From positions 32,649 through 96,648 of the forward strand of contig JAQULP010000008.1 of the NCBI GenBank assembly GCA_028718525.1: a DNA stretch of 64,000 nt, in the 5' to 3' direction. Under the pieces are notes generated by a model, which was given only the letters and a program-made list of their open reading frames with translations, was not told the origin of the DNA and did not search any database. The position numbers were made by a program, and so were the translations under genes. Source of the DNA: Sulfuricurvum sp. (GTDB taxonomy: Bacteria > Campylobacterota > Campylobacteria > Campylobacterales > Sulfurimonadaceae). Shown in pieces: positions 25,424-34,566 of the stretch; within the stretch, counting starts at the first letter, position 1, and each line of letters begins with the position of its first letter.

Positions 25424-27700
25424 ATGAGTTTTCCGGATATATCGAGTTTGTATCAAGCCAAATCGATTTTAATCAATGCTAAAGAGTCTATTCTGGAGGA
25501 ATGGACGGGGGCAGACGTTTGTTCGACCATTTTGATGCGTCATGAAATCGATATCGAGTTTTTTAAAGTTAATTATGCCGGAAGCGTTTTTGACTATTTT
25601 ATGGGGGTCGTATCGGGGCATATGGCTATCGGAGATTGCCCGGTCATTGCCGATCTCATTGATTATTTAAAAAATAAAGAACTGAGAGCCGACGAGCTTT
25701 TTTCGCTATGTACCCACTTTAAGCGATCGGTTATTAATGCCACCTATCGGCTCGGGATCAATGACCAAACGATCTTTGTCTCCATCAGCCATCTGTTTGA
25801 CCAAAATTTTTCCGGTGTTTTAAAACTGTACACCGACACGATTTATCAAAAAGAGCAGGAAGCGATTAACGCTTCCAAAGCAAAAGAGTATTTTCTTTCC
25901 AATATGTCCCATGAAATTCGGACTCCGCTGAATGCCATTTTGGGATTTGTCGCACTTTTACGGGATGAGACGACCAACCCGAGATACCACCAGTATTTGA
26001 ATATTATTTCCAACAGCGGCGAAAACCTTCTCCATATCATCAATGATATTCTCGATTTTTCCAAACTTCGAAGCGGTGAGTTTACGATTGATCCGCAGCC
26101 TTTTAACATTCATGACGAAATATCGCATACCATGGAGTTATTTGTCCCGAGTGCGAATTCGAAAAGTATCACCTTGACCAGTTTTATCGATCCGTCGATT
26201 CCGTATGAATTGGTTGCGGATGCCCTTCGGATAAAACAGATCGTCGGTAACTTTTTAAGCAATGCGATTAAATTCAGCCATCACGGCGGTGTCATTCATG
26301 TCGAAGCCGGTTGCAGCAACGGGATGCTCTCCCTTTCAGTGGGAGATGACGGAGTCGGTATCGCCCCCGCGGATCAGGAGAGGATTTTTGATGCTTTTTC
26401 TCAGGCTCAAGAGTGTATAACCAAAACGAGCGGGGGAACCGGCCTGGGTCTCTCGATCTGTAAGCAGCTGGCGGTTCATATGGGGGGAACGATAGAATTG
26501 GATTCATCCCCATCCAAAGGGAGTTTGTTTACCCTTAAAATTCCGGTTACCGTAAATACGGAGTGTTCTTTATCGAAATTTGATGTCTCTATGTATGAAA
26601 ACATCCGGTTCGCACTCTTAAATGTGGGGTCCGAGGATCACTATAAGCTTGACTCCCTGTGGAAATATTGGGAACATTTCGGTTTGGAGATCAACCATGT
26701 TGATAGCGTTGAGGGTGATTTCGACCTCCTTATTTTTTTAGAGAGCTCGATTGATGATACGATACGGCAGACGATAATTCAACGGGACATTCCGGCCGTG
26801 GTCATTTTGGATTTCTTGGATGACCGGTACGATTCGGTCGCTAAGATTGCACCGCTTACCTTTCCGATCTATTGTACAAAACTTCATACGGCGCTGAGCG
26901 ATGTATTGGGGATGAATCAGCTTGATTCTCCACAATCGGAAGGGACGCCGGGACGACACGGGTTTGAAGGGAAAGTTTTGGTTGCCGAAGATAATCTTGC
27001 TAATCAGGAGCTCATTAAAATCATTTTGGAGCGCTACGGCCTTGAGTATACGATTGCTTCTAACGGAAAAGAGGCGGTTAAATATTATCAGACGGGACAT
27101 TACGATATGGTTTTGATGGATGAACAAATGCCGTACATGAACGGCAATGAAGCGACGGCAACCATTTTGGCCTATGAAGAAACAGAAAACCGGCCTCATA
27201 CTCCGATTGTGGCATTAACGGCGAATGTAATCAAAGGGGCGAGAGAACGCTCTATCCAAAACGGATACGATGCGTTTTTGGGCAAACCGATCGTGATCAA
27301 AGAGATTGAACAAATTTTTGAACGCTATTTAAAAAGTGCTTCGGTCCTGGTAAGCTATCCTAAAATTGGTGAAGCTTCACGGTGGCCTAACATCGATATG
27401 CGTCATCTCGAGAGTGCTTTGATGTTGGAAACCGAACAGGTTGAACATCTTTTGGGGATTTACCATAAAAAAATGGAGTCGTCATTAGCGGAGTTAAAAG
27501 AGGCAATTGAGCGAAAAGATTACGACGATATCGCTTTTGTTTCCCATGCTATAAAAGGATCAAGTGCCAATTTCCGTTTTGAAGAGCTGCACCGACTCTC
27601 CAGCGTTATCGAAGAATCGGCTCACGATAAAGAGGCGGAATTCGATTTTTCCGAGGCCTATGACGTCCTTCTTGCCGAATTTACGAAACGGTTCGAATAA
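25424..27700 (+). CDS. Hybrid sensor histidine kinase with receiver and Hpt domains
   Basis: A 758-residue cytosolic multistep phosphorelay protein. The N-terminal 150 residues are helical and resemble no family I can name with certainty; an RsbRD-like sensor is possible. Then come the H-box NMSHEIRTPLNA, the N-box NFLSNAIKF and the DDGVGI/GTGLGLSI ATP-binding motifs. A degenerate middle stretch follows, then a receiver domain with VLMDEQMP as phosphoacceptor and a late GKP lysine motif. The C-terminal Hpt domain carries SHAIKGSSAN. There is no membrane segment, so the signal is internal. The neighbouring convergent response regulator, 6 bases away end to end, is a possible partner. Confidence 0.92.
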   Translation: MSFPDISSLYQAKSILINAKESILEEWTGADVCSTILMRHEIDIEFFKVNYAGSVFDYFMGVVSGHMAIGDCPVIADLIDYLKNKELRADELFSLCTHFKRSVINATYRLGINDQTIFVSISHLFDQNFSGVLKLYTDTIYQKEQEAINASKAKEYFLSNMSHEIRTPLNAILGFVALLRDETTNPRYHQYLNIISNSGENLLHIINDILDFSKLRSGEFTIDPQPFNIHDEISHTMELFVPSANSKSITLTSFIDPSIPYELVADALRIKQIVGNFLSNAIKFSHHGGVIHVEAGCSNGMLSLSVGDDGVGIAPADQERIFDAFSQAQECITKTSGGTGLGLSICKQLAVHMGGTIELDSSPSKGSLFTLKIPVTVNTECSLSKFDVSMYENIRFALLNVGSEDHYKLDSLWKYWEHFGLEINHVDSVEGDFDLLIFLESSIDDTIRQTIIQRDIPAVVILDFLDDRYDSVAKIAPLTFPIYCTKLHTALSDVLGMNQLDSPQSEGTPGRHGFEGKVLVAEDNLANQELIKIILERYGLEYTIASNGKEAVKYYQTGHYDMVLMDEQMPYMNGNEATATILAYEETENRPHTPIVALTANVIKGARERSIQNGYDAFLGKPIVIKEIEQIFERYLKSASVLVSYPKIGEASRWPNIDMRHLESALMLETEQVEHLLGIYHKKMESSLAELKEAIERKDYDDIAFVSHAIKGSSANFRFEELHRLSSVIEESAHDKEAEFDFSEAYDVLLAEFTKRFE

Positions 27701-27706
27701 CCCAGG

Positions 27707-28450
27707 CTATTCTTCCAGATAATAACCGACACCGGATGCGTTTTTGATCACATCCGTCGGTAGTTTGTTGCGAAGCCGCCATACCAGGGTACGGACACTG
27801 TTGTCGGTTGCCCCTTTGGTATCCCATACGTAGTTGATCGCCTGTTCAAAATCGACAACGCTCCCAAGCTGAGCTACCAGAAGGCGGATGAAGGCGTTCT
27901 CTTTTTTGGTGAGTTTGATCTTTTGGTTTTCGTAAAATGTTTCGCCCAACCCTGTATCGTGTCGGTAACCGTTCCCAAATTCAACAATGGGTTTATCGGA
28001 TAGCTTTTTGGCATATACCAGTTTTTCAAGTTCTTCGCGATCCGACATCAGTTCGTTTATATTACTGTTGCGTTTCTTCTCTTCTTTGAAACGGTAGAGG
28101 GCCATCTGAATGGTTGTATGAAGATTAACCGGATCAAATGGCTTTACGATGTAACCGTAGGGTTCTGTTTTTTTGGCTTTGGAGAGCATCTCATTGTCGG
28201 AGTGTGCCGTTAAATAGATGAAAGGGAGAGGGTTCTTTTCACGGATAAATTGAGCGAGTTCGATTCCGTCCATCGTTTTTTGGAGTCCTATATCGATAAG
28301 GGCGATATCGGGGTTATAAATTTTAATTTTGTTGCGGGCGGTTACCGCATTGTCCGCAATGGAAACGACTTCATACCCTTGCTTTTCCAAGGACATTTTT
28401 AAATTCATTGCCGTCACTTCATCGTCTTCAACAACCAGAACTTTAATCAT
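27707..28450 (-). CDS. Response regulator with winged-helix output
   Basis: This 247-residue transcription regulator has an N-terminal receiver (VLVVEDDE start, IALIDIGL with the phosphoacceptor Asp, YLTAHS, VKPFD). The C-terminal OmpR/PhoB-like winged helix carries KLTKKENAFIRLL and NSVRTLVWRLRNKL and ends in GVGYYLEE. About 50 residues of linker, partly coiled, separate the domains. The start is the ATG at 28450, with GAGGA upstream. An in-frame TTG at 28528 would add 26 residues before the receiver strand and is not favoured. It converges on the hybrid kinase gene. Confidence 0.88.
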   Translation of the reverse strand: MIKVLVVEDDEVTAMNLKMSLEKQGYEVVSIADNAVTARNKIKIYNPDIALIDIGLQKTMDGIELAQFIREKNPLPFIYLTAHSDNEMLSKAKKTEPYGYIVKPFDPVNLHTTIQMALYRFKEEKKRNSNINELMSDREELEKLVYAKKLSDKPIVEFGNGYRHDTGLGETFYENQKIKLTKKENAFIRLLVAQLGSVVDFEQAINYVWDTKGATDNSVRTLVWRLRNKLPTDVIKNASGVGYYLEE

Positions 28451-28635
28451 TGGTCTTGTGTCCTCATTCATCATAAACTGTGAGAATTTTATCACATTGT
28501 CGATAAAACTCACTAATAAAGCGTTCAAAATTTGTGATATTTTACTTCAATTATAGAATAATATTTCTTTTTTATCCGTTATTCAACCCAAAAGGGGCAT
28601 AATCGCGATATTTACAGGGATCGATAGGGATAATA

Positions 28636-30003
28636 ATGCTTGATTTTGATAAATTTACCAAATATTCTAAACCGGGGCCGCGCTATACGAGTTATCCGAC
28701 GGCATTGGAGTTTAGTGACGCTTTTGATTACGACGGGTATCTCTCAAAGCTTCATTCGCAAGACCCGTCACGTCCTCTATCACTCTATTTCCATTTGCCG
28801 TTTTGCAAGAATGCCTGTTATTTTTGCGGTTGTAATGTCGTATTTACCTCCAAGGAGGATAAAAAAGAGCGTTACATTGATTATATCACCCGTGAATTGG
28901 AGATTTTGAGCCGTCATATCAACGTTGAGCGTTCCGTGATTCAGCTCCATTTCGGAGGGGGAACGCCGACGTTTTTCGATGCGGATCAACTCAACCGTAT
29001 TATTACGGCGATCAAGGGCTATTTTAAAAATTTCGCCAAAGATGCCGAGATCAGCTGTGAAATTGATCCCCGCCATATCAATGAAGCGCAAATGAAAGTG
29101 ATGAGCGATGCGGGATTCAACCGCGTCAGTTTCGGTATTCAGGATTTTGACGAAAAGGTGCAGGTTGCCGTTCACCGCGTGCAGCCCTATGATATTACCA
29201 AAGCGGCAATGGAGTTGGCCCGAAAATACAACATGGTCAGTGTCAATGTCGATCTGATCTACGGATTGCCGTATCAAAGTCTGGAAACGTTCAAGAAAAC
29301 GCTTGATCTGGCGATATCCCTCAACCCTGACCGTTTTGCTGTTTTCAACTACGCGCATGTGCCGTGGTTGAAAAAAACCATGCGGAAAATTGACGAAACG
29401 ACCCTTCCGCATCCGGCTGAAAAATTGGCAATCATGCGTTACACGATTGATCATATGGAAGCGTGCGGATACAAAATGATCGGAATGGATCACTTTGCCA
29501 AGCCGGAAGATGAACTCTTCAAAGCAATTGAAAAAGGGGAACTTCACCGAAATTTTCAAGGGTATACGACCAAAGGGGGGGCCGATTTGATCGGAATCGG
29601 TCTTACTTCCATCGGCGAGGGGAGCGATTACTACGCGCAGAACTTCAAAGAGATGGATGCCTATGAAGCGGCAATCGATGCCGGTAAGCTTCCGCATGAA
29701 CGGGGTGTCGCCCTCAATGAGGATGACCGTATCCGACAATACGTCATTATGGAACTGATGAGTAACTTCAAACTGGACATCGGCCGGTTTGAGCGGCTTT
29801 ACGGCGTGAAATTCGATCACTATTTCGCCGATGCACTGGAAACTTTAAAACCGTACGAAACGGACGGACTGGTATCGATAACCCCTGATTCTATCAGCTG
29901 TTCGACGACAGGAACCTTGCTTATCCGAAATATCGCTATGCCGTTTGATGCGTATATGAAGCGTCATGCCAGTTCGGATAAAGCATTTAGCAAGACGGTG
30001 TAA
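28636..30003 (+). CDS. hemN: Oxygen-independent coproporphyrinogen III oxidase
   Basis: This radical-SAM enzyme converts coproporphyrinogen III to protoporphyrinogen IX without oxygen, a late heme step. The signature CKNACYFCGC (C57, C61, C64, C66) gives the CxxxCxxCxC pattern of true HemN. GGGTPTF, SFGIQDF and the YAHVPW motif (about 234-240) are present. The length of 455 residues is that of HemN rather than of the shorter HemW paralogues. The following Fe-S and HugZ/HutZ-like genes are tightly linked, so a heme-related transcript is likely. Confidence 0.94.
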   Translation: MLDFDKFTKYSKPGPRYTSYPTALEFSDAFDYDGYLSKLHSQDPSRPLSLYFHLPFCKNACYFCGCNVVFTSKEDKKERYIDYITRELEILSRHINVERSVIQLHFGGGTPTFFDADQLNRIITAIKGYFKNFAKDAEISCEIDPRHINEAQMKVMSDAGFNRVSFGIQDFDEKVQVAVHRVQPYDITKAAMELARKYNMVSVNVDLIYGLPYQSLETFKKTLDLAISLNPDRFAVFNYAHVPWLKKTMRKIDETTLPHPAEKLAIMRYTIDHMEACGYKMIGMDHFAKPEDELFKAIEKGELHRNFQGYTTKGGADLIGIGLTSIGEGSDYYAQNFKEMDAYEAAIDAGKLPHERGVALNEDDRIRQYVIMELMSNFKLDIGRFERLYGVKFDHYFADALETLKPYETDGLVSITPDSISCSTTGTLLIRNIAMPFDAYMKRHASSDKAFSKTV

Positions 30004-30004
30004 T

Positions 30005-31279
30005 ATGGGTCGCGAATTGTTTAATTTTACAGAGACATCGGATGCCTGTATCAAATGCGGAAAATGTATCCCCGTTTGTACTATCCATAACGTTAATTCC
30101 GATGAGGTTACCTCTCCGCGCGGATTCATCGATTTGCTCGGGGCTTATGAGCGGGGGCAATTGGAGCTTGATGCGAATGCCAAAGCCATTTTTGAAAGCT
30201 GCTTTTTGTGTACGAATTGTGTCGATGCCTGTCCCAAAGCGCTCCCTACCGATATGGTCATTGAACAGGTGCGGGCGGATATTGCCGATAAATACGGAAT
30301 TGCCTGGTTTAAGCGAGTCTTTTTTTATTTGCTTCGTCACCGTACGACAATGGATATTCTCTTTAAACTCGGGTATGTGTTTCAAACTTGCGGGTTCAAG
30401 ATCAAAGGGGAAATCAATTCGATGGAACCTCGGTTCACCCTCCCTATTATCAAAAAAGACCGTCTTCTTCCCGCTATGGGAAAAACGTCGTTTTTGAATA
30501 CTTATCCGGAAAATATCCCTAACGGCGGTAAACGCCGGGTTGCGATTTTTATCGGTTGTCTGGCTAATTATAATTATACGGAGATCGGAAAAAGTTTGTT
30601 GGAGATTCTTGAAGCGTTGAACGTCGATGCGTTTATTCCGAAAAAACAGCTTTGCTGCGGGGCTCCGGCTTATTTTACCGGGGATTTTGCTACCGTCGAT
30701 CACAACGCCAAAAAAAATATTGTCTATTTTGAAAGTTTTATCGATGAGGTGGAAGCGATTATTATCCCCGAAGCGACGTGCAGTGCGATGATTAAAATCG
30801 ATTATGAGCATTTTTTCCATGATCAGCCGGAGTGGCTTGAACGTGCGAAGAGACTCAAAAATAAAATTTTCATGGCTACCGAATGGCTAGAACAAAAGAC
30901 GGAGCTAAAAGCCCTCTTGGCCAGCAAAGGCCGCAGTGATCTGACGGTGACCTATCATGACCCATGTCATGCCCGAAAAATGCAGGGAGTTTATAAAGAG
31001 CCTCGGATATTGGTCGGACAAAATTATACGATTACCGAAATGAGCGATCCCAACGCATGCTGCGGTTTCGGCGGTGTGACGATGCAGACGGAAAATTTTC
31101 ATTTTGCCCAGGCTGCCGGGAAACCTAAAGCGGCCATGATCGCTAAAACGGGTGCTCAGGTCGTTACGGCCGAATGCAGTGCGTGTCGAATGCAGATTAA
31201 CAACTCTTTGTATGAAGCGGACGTAGACGTCGTCTTTAAAAACCCTATTGAATTGATCGCCGAAGCGCTACGACCATGA
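30005..31279 (+). CDS. Two-[4Fe-4S], CCG-domain oxidoreductase subunit
   Basis: This 424-residue protein resembles the iron-sulfur subunit of glycolate oxidase (GlcF) and heterodisulfide reductase-type proteins. Two ferredoxin clusters appear as CIKCGKCIPVC and CFLCTNCVDACP. Two cysteine-rich CCG domains follow, with CCGAPAYFTG and, later, CCGFGGVTMQ. No flavin subunit is adjacent, so the electron donor is unknown. The ATG at 30005 starts two bases after the hemN stop. Starting at the upstream in-frame ATG inside hemN (29966) would add residues unrelated to the family. The last 4 bases overlap the next gene. Confidence 0.85.
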   Translation: MGRELFNFTETSDACIKCGKCIPVCTIHNVNSDEVTSPRGFIDLLGAYERGQLELDANAKAIFESCFLCTNCVDACPKALPTDMVIEQVRADIADKYGIAWFKRVFFYLLRHRTTMDILFKLGYVFQTCGFKIKGEINSMEPRFTLPIIKKDRLLPAMGKTSFLNTYPENIPNGGKRRVAIFIGCLANYNYTEIGKSLLEILEALNVDAFIPKKQLCCGAPAYFTGDFATVDHNAKKNIVYFESFIDEVEAIIIPEATCSAMIKIDYEHFFHDQPEWLERAKRLKNKIFMATEWLEQKTELKALLASKGRSDLTVTYHDPCHARKMQGVYKEPRILVGQNYTITEMSDPNACCGFGGVTMQTENFHFAQAAGKPKAAMIAKTGAQVVTAECSACRMQINNSLYEADVDVVFKNPIELIAEALRP

Positions 31280-31764
31280 CGACGCAAGAGGTAGCCCTTT
31301 TTGTAGAGACGTTTCAAACGCTTGTATTGGGTTCATTGACGCCGGATGGGGTACCTCATGCCAGCACCGCTCCGTATGTCCGGATGGGGAATGATTTTTA
31401 TATCTTTATCAGTACGGTTGCGCAGCATGGACGCAATTTGCTGATCCATCCGAATGTTTCCATCCTTTTTGTCGAAGATGAATCCCAATGTGTACAGCCC
31501 TTTGCGCGCAAGAGGGTGACGATCGAAGCTTTGGTTTCGGAAATAGGGAGAGAAGATGACATCTACCCTCGTGTGATAGAACGCTTTGCTGCCCATTTTG
31601 ATCCGGATCTAATCCACTCCCTCACGCAAATGGGTGATTTTCACCTTTTTAAATTATCGCCGCAAAGCGGGAGTGTTGTTATGGGATTTGGGAAAGCGTA
31701 CCGTCTGGATGGAAATTTGGACGTTATAACCCACATTATGGGACATCATGAACAAAGGGGCTGA
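31276..31764 (+). CDS. HugZ/HutZ-like heme utilisation protein
   Basis: The 162-residue split-barrel protein of the pyridoxamine-phosphate-oxidase fold has LGSLTPDGVPHAS, typical of heme-degrading HutZ/HugZ proteins, and ends with VMGFGKAYRL and a His-rich GHHEQ tail. In the family a C-terminal histidine binds heme. It lacks the longer N-terminal part of Helicobacter HugZ and is closer in length to HutZ. It overlaps the Fe-S gene by 4 bases and is near hemN, so it fits a heme-related transcript. Heme binding is inferred. Confidence 0.72.
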   Translation: MTTQEVALFVETFQTLVLGSLTPDGVPHASTAPYVRMGNDFYIFISTVAQHGRNLLIHPNVSILFVEDESQCVQPFARKRVTIEALVSEIGREDDIYPRVIERFAAHFDPDLIHSLTQMGDFHLFKLSPQSGSVVMGFGKAYRLDGNLDVITHIMGHHEQRG

Positions 31765-31766
31765 GA

Positions 31767-32342
31767 GTGATTTTAGATGCAAACGGACTTAACACCGATA
31801 CCGTGTATAAAATGATGAGTAACACGATTTTCCCCCGTCCTATCGCCTGGATTTCGACGGAAGGGGAAAATGGGATGAACCTTGCCCCGTTTAGTTATTT
31901 TATCCCCGTCTCTTCCAATCCCCCGTGTGTGATGGTCTCTATCGGGCCTAACGAAGAGGGGGGTTTGAAAGATACGTGCAAAAATATTCTCCTCTACGGC
32001 AGAGCAACGATTTCCCTGGCTGAGGATGACAAGGCCGGGGGCATTGATGCGACTGCCGAAGCGCTCACATACGGAGAGAGTGAAGCGGATAAATTCGGTA
32101 TTGCCATGGTAAAAACGAAAGAGGGGTACCCTTCTCGGGTAGCCGATTCCAAAGCGGCACTTCTGTGCTCGCTCCATCAGGAGGTAGCGCTCAACGGAAG
32201 TGAACAAAATATCCTCTTTTTAAAAATTGACGCTTTTTATTATGACGATGGGGTGATTGATGAACGCTATAACGTTAGATTGAGTAACATCGGACGGGTA
32301 GGGCGTGATTATCTCGTCGATGCCAAACGGATTAAGGTGTAA
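31767..32342 (+). CDS. Flavin reductase-like FMN-binding protein
   Basis: The 191-residue protein has the flavin reductase-like split barrel: FPRPIAWIST, NLAPFSYFIPVSSNPP and VMVSIGP are FMN-binding family motifs. It starts at GTG, two bases after the upstream stop; no ATG precedes the conserved region. Its neighbour is a HutZ-like protein, so a role as reductant for that enzyme is possible but unproven. The lgt gene starts two bases after its stop. Confidence 0.8.
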   Translation: MILDANGLNTDTVYKMMSNTIFPRPIAWISTEGENGMNLAPFSYFIPVSSNPPCVMVSIGPNEEGGLKDTCKNILLYGRATISLAEDDKAGGIDATAEALTYGESEADKFGIAMVKTKEGYPSRVADSKAALLCSLHQEVALNGSEQNILFLKIDAFYYDDGVIDERYNVRLSNIGRVGRDYLVDAKRIKV

Positions 32343-32344
32343 GT

Positions 32345-33169
32345 ATGGAATTCTGGAATCATATTTACGAACATTTTAATCCCGTCGCTTTTACGCTCGG
32401 ATCGATACCTGTCCACTGGTACGGGCTGATGTACGTTCTCGCACTCCTTTCTGCTTTGGTTATTGCCAAATGGATTGTGCAAAAAGATCGTATTTCTATC
32501 ACGAAAGAGCAGTTGGACGATTATTTCATTTATGCCGAAATAGGGGTAATATTGGGGGCTAGACTGGGGTATATCCTTTTTTACGATACCCATACCGCGT
32601 ATTATCTTGCGAACCCGTGGCAGATTTTTAACCCGTTTATCGATGGGCAGTTTGTCGGGATACGGGGGATGAGTTTTCACGGTGCCATCATCGGATTTTT
32701 GATGGGATCGTACCTGTATCATCGCCGTCACGGCATACCGTTCGGACGTTTGATGGATTTGGTAGCAGTATCGGTACCGTTAGGGTATGTATTCGGACGG
32801 ATCGGCAATTTCCTGAATCAGGAATTGGTGGGACGTGCTACCGATGTGCCTTGGGGAATCTACGTCTACGATACCCTTCGCCACCCTTCTCAGCTGTACG
32901 AGGCGTTTGTAGAAGGGGTTGTCGTGTTTGTGATTATTTATGCGTACCGTAAACGAAAAGCGTTTGAAGGGGAACTGATTTTACTGTATGGCTTGTTATA
33001 CGGGATCGGTCGAGCCGCAGTTGAGTTTTTTCGTGCTCCCGATGCGCAGATCGGTTATATCGTCGGGGAATGGATGACGCTCGGGATGGCGCTGAGTTTA
33101 GGGATGGCCGCTGTTTCGGCTGTATTATGGTTAGGGTTAAAGCCAAAAAATCTTCCCAATTCAAACTAA
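32345..33169 (+). CDS. lgt: Prolipoprotein diacylglyceryl transferase Lgt
   Basis: Lgt transfers diacylglycerol from phosphatidylglycerol to the lipobox cysteine of prolipoproteins in the inner membrane. This 274-residue protein has about seven hydrophobic segments, the HGAIIG histidine motif and the Lgt signature GRIGNFLNQELVGRATD. The N-terminal IPVHWYGLMY is also typical. It would process the several lipoproteins encoded in this window. It starts 2 bases after the flavin-protein gene. Confidence 0.95.
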   Translation: MEFWNHIYEHFNPVAFTLGSIPVHWYGLMYVLALLSALVIAKWIVQKDRISITKEQLDDYFIYAEIGVILGARLGYILFYDTHTAYYLANPWQIFNPFIDGQFVGIRGMSFHGAIIGFLMGSYLYHRRHGIPFGRLMDLVAVSVPLGYVFGRIGNFLNQELVGRATDVPWGIYVYDTLRHPSQLYEAFVEGVVVFVIIYAYRKRKAFEGELILLYGLLYGIGRAAVEFFRAPDAQIGYIVGEWMTLGMALSLGMAAVSAVLWLGLKPKNLPNSN

Positions 33170-33253
33170 AAATCGCTAGAGAATCCATACTCTATCCCCA
33201 TAGCCTTTAGTGTTATCAAAAAAATTACCTATTTTTGCCGAAAAGGAGAAGCG

Positions 33254-34549
33254 TTGTCATTTGAGATTTCAGATTTAAGCGAACACAATTCGGAATTGCT
33301 CAAACTGTTAACACAAAATCTTCCGGATATGTTATGGGTTAAAGAGATAAACGGCAATTATCTGTATGCCAACCAAGCCATATGTGACGGGCTCCTCATG
33401 GCAAAAGATACCAATGAACCGATTGGGAAAAACGACGTTTTCTTTGCCATGCGCGAACGGGAAGCCCATCGTGACAACCCGCAGTGGCATACGTTCGGAG
33501 AGTTATGTTTTAATTCCGACCTCATTGTTATTGAAAACAATAAGCCGATGAAATTCGAAGAGTACGGAAACGTTAAGGGTGAATTGCTCTATCTGGAAGT
33601 CTATAAAGCTCCATTTTACGATAAAGAGGGAAACATCATCGGAACCGTAGGTGCCGGTCGGGACATCACGCAGCTGAAAAAGACCCAGCTTGATCTGGAA
33701 GAGAGTTTAAAAACGCTCAATCATCAAAGGGAACAGCTCGAATCGTTTAACAGCGAGCTTGAGAAACGGGTTAAAGAAGAGGTTGAAAAACGGCAAAAAC
33801 AAGAGCGTCTGATGCTTCACCAATCACGGCAGGCCGCCATGGGGGAGATGCTGGAATCCATCGCCCACCAATGGAGACAACCGCTGAATATCATCGGATT
33901 GGCTACGGTAAATCTAGAGACGCAATACGCAATCGGTTCGATCAATGATAAAGATTTTCATGAGAAAATGAAGATTATCAGCTCCAATATCACCTATATG
34001 TCCCATACGATAGACGATTTTCGAAAATTTCTCCATCCTGAACGGGAGACGATCGTTTTTCATCCGAGCAAAAGTATTGAAGAGGTGTTGGAAATTTTAA
34101 GCGCACAGCTCGAAAGCAATAATATTGCAACCGAACTGGAGATGAATGGTACGCTCGATTTTTACGGAGTGGAGAATGAATTCAAGCAAGTGTTGATTAT
34201 CTTGCTGAACAATGCTGTTGATGCTATCCGGATGCAGATTCAGGAAAAGAAGATTGTTCAGGGGAAGATTACTATTGTATTAAGCTGTCAAGACGATTGC
34301 GGTCTTGTGGAAGTTTGCGACAACGGCGGCGGCATCAGCGATACGATCATCGATAATATTTTTAATCCCTATTTTACGACCAAACATGATGCGTACGGAA
34401 CCGGGATCGGACTTTATCTCGCTAAAAATATTATTGAATCGAGGATGAAAGGTTCATTGCGTGTTAACGTTATCGATTCGGGCAGTTGTTTTACGATCAA
34501 AGCCCCTTTAGTGAACACTTCGGACAACGAGCGCGCTTTTTGTTATTAG
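33254..34549 (+). CDS. Cytosolic PAS-domain histidine kinase
   Basis: The 431-residue kinase has an N-terminal PAS domain (about 15-140, ending in GTVGAGRDITQ) and a coiled-coil linker (about 140-180). The dimerisation helix carries SIAHQWRQPLN and the catalytic domain has LLNNAVDAI, DNGGGI and GTGIGLYL. There is no membrane segment. The HQWRQPLN type is common in Campylobacterota. It starts at TTG with AAAAGGAGAAG upstream. No response regulator is adjacent on the same strand; it converges on the ArsS-like kinase gene. Confidence 0.9.
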   Translation: MSFEISDLSEHNSELLKLLTQNLPDMLWVKEINGNYLYANQAICDGLLMAKDTNEPIGKNDVFFAMREREAHRDNPQWHTFGELCFNSDLIVIENNKPMKFEEYGNVKGELLYLEVYKAPFYDKEGNIIGTVGAGRDITQLKKTQLDLEESLKTLNHQREQLESFNSELEKRVKEEVEKRQKQERLMLHQSRQAAMGEMLESIAHQWRQPLNIIGLATVNLETQYAIGSINDKDFHEKMKIISSNITYMSHTIDDFRKFLHPERETIVFHPSKSIEEVLEILSAQLESNNIATELEMNGTLDFYGVENEFKQVLIILLNNAVDAIRMQIQEKKIVQGKITIVLSCQDDCGLVEVCDNGGGISDTIIDNIFNPYFTTKHDAYGTGIGLYLAKNIIESRMKGSLRVNVIDSGSCFTIKAPLVNTSDNERAFCY

Positions 34550-34566
34550 AGGGGTATAGCCGGGTG

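Noticed and set aside
28780..29820. Long (346 aa) minus-strand frame opposite hemN
   Set aside because: Codon-bias shadow of hemN with no recognisable domain or ribosome-binding site.
29987..30820. Minus-strand frame (277 aa) opposite the Fe-S protein
   Set aside because: Shadow frame; the forward strand has two ferredoxin and two CCG motifs.
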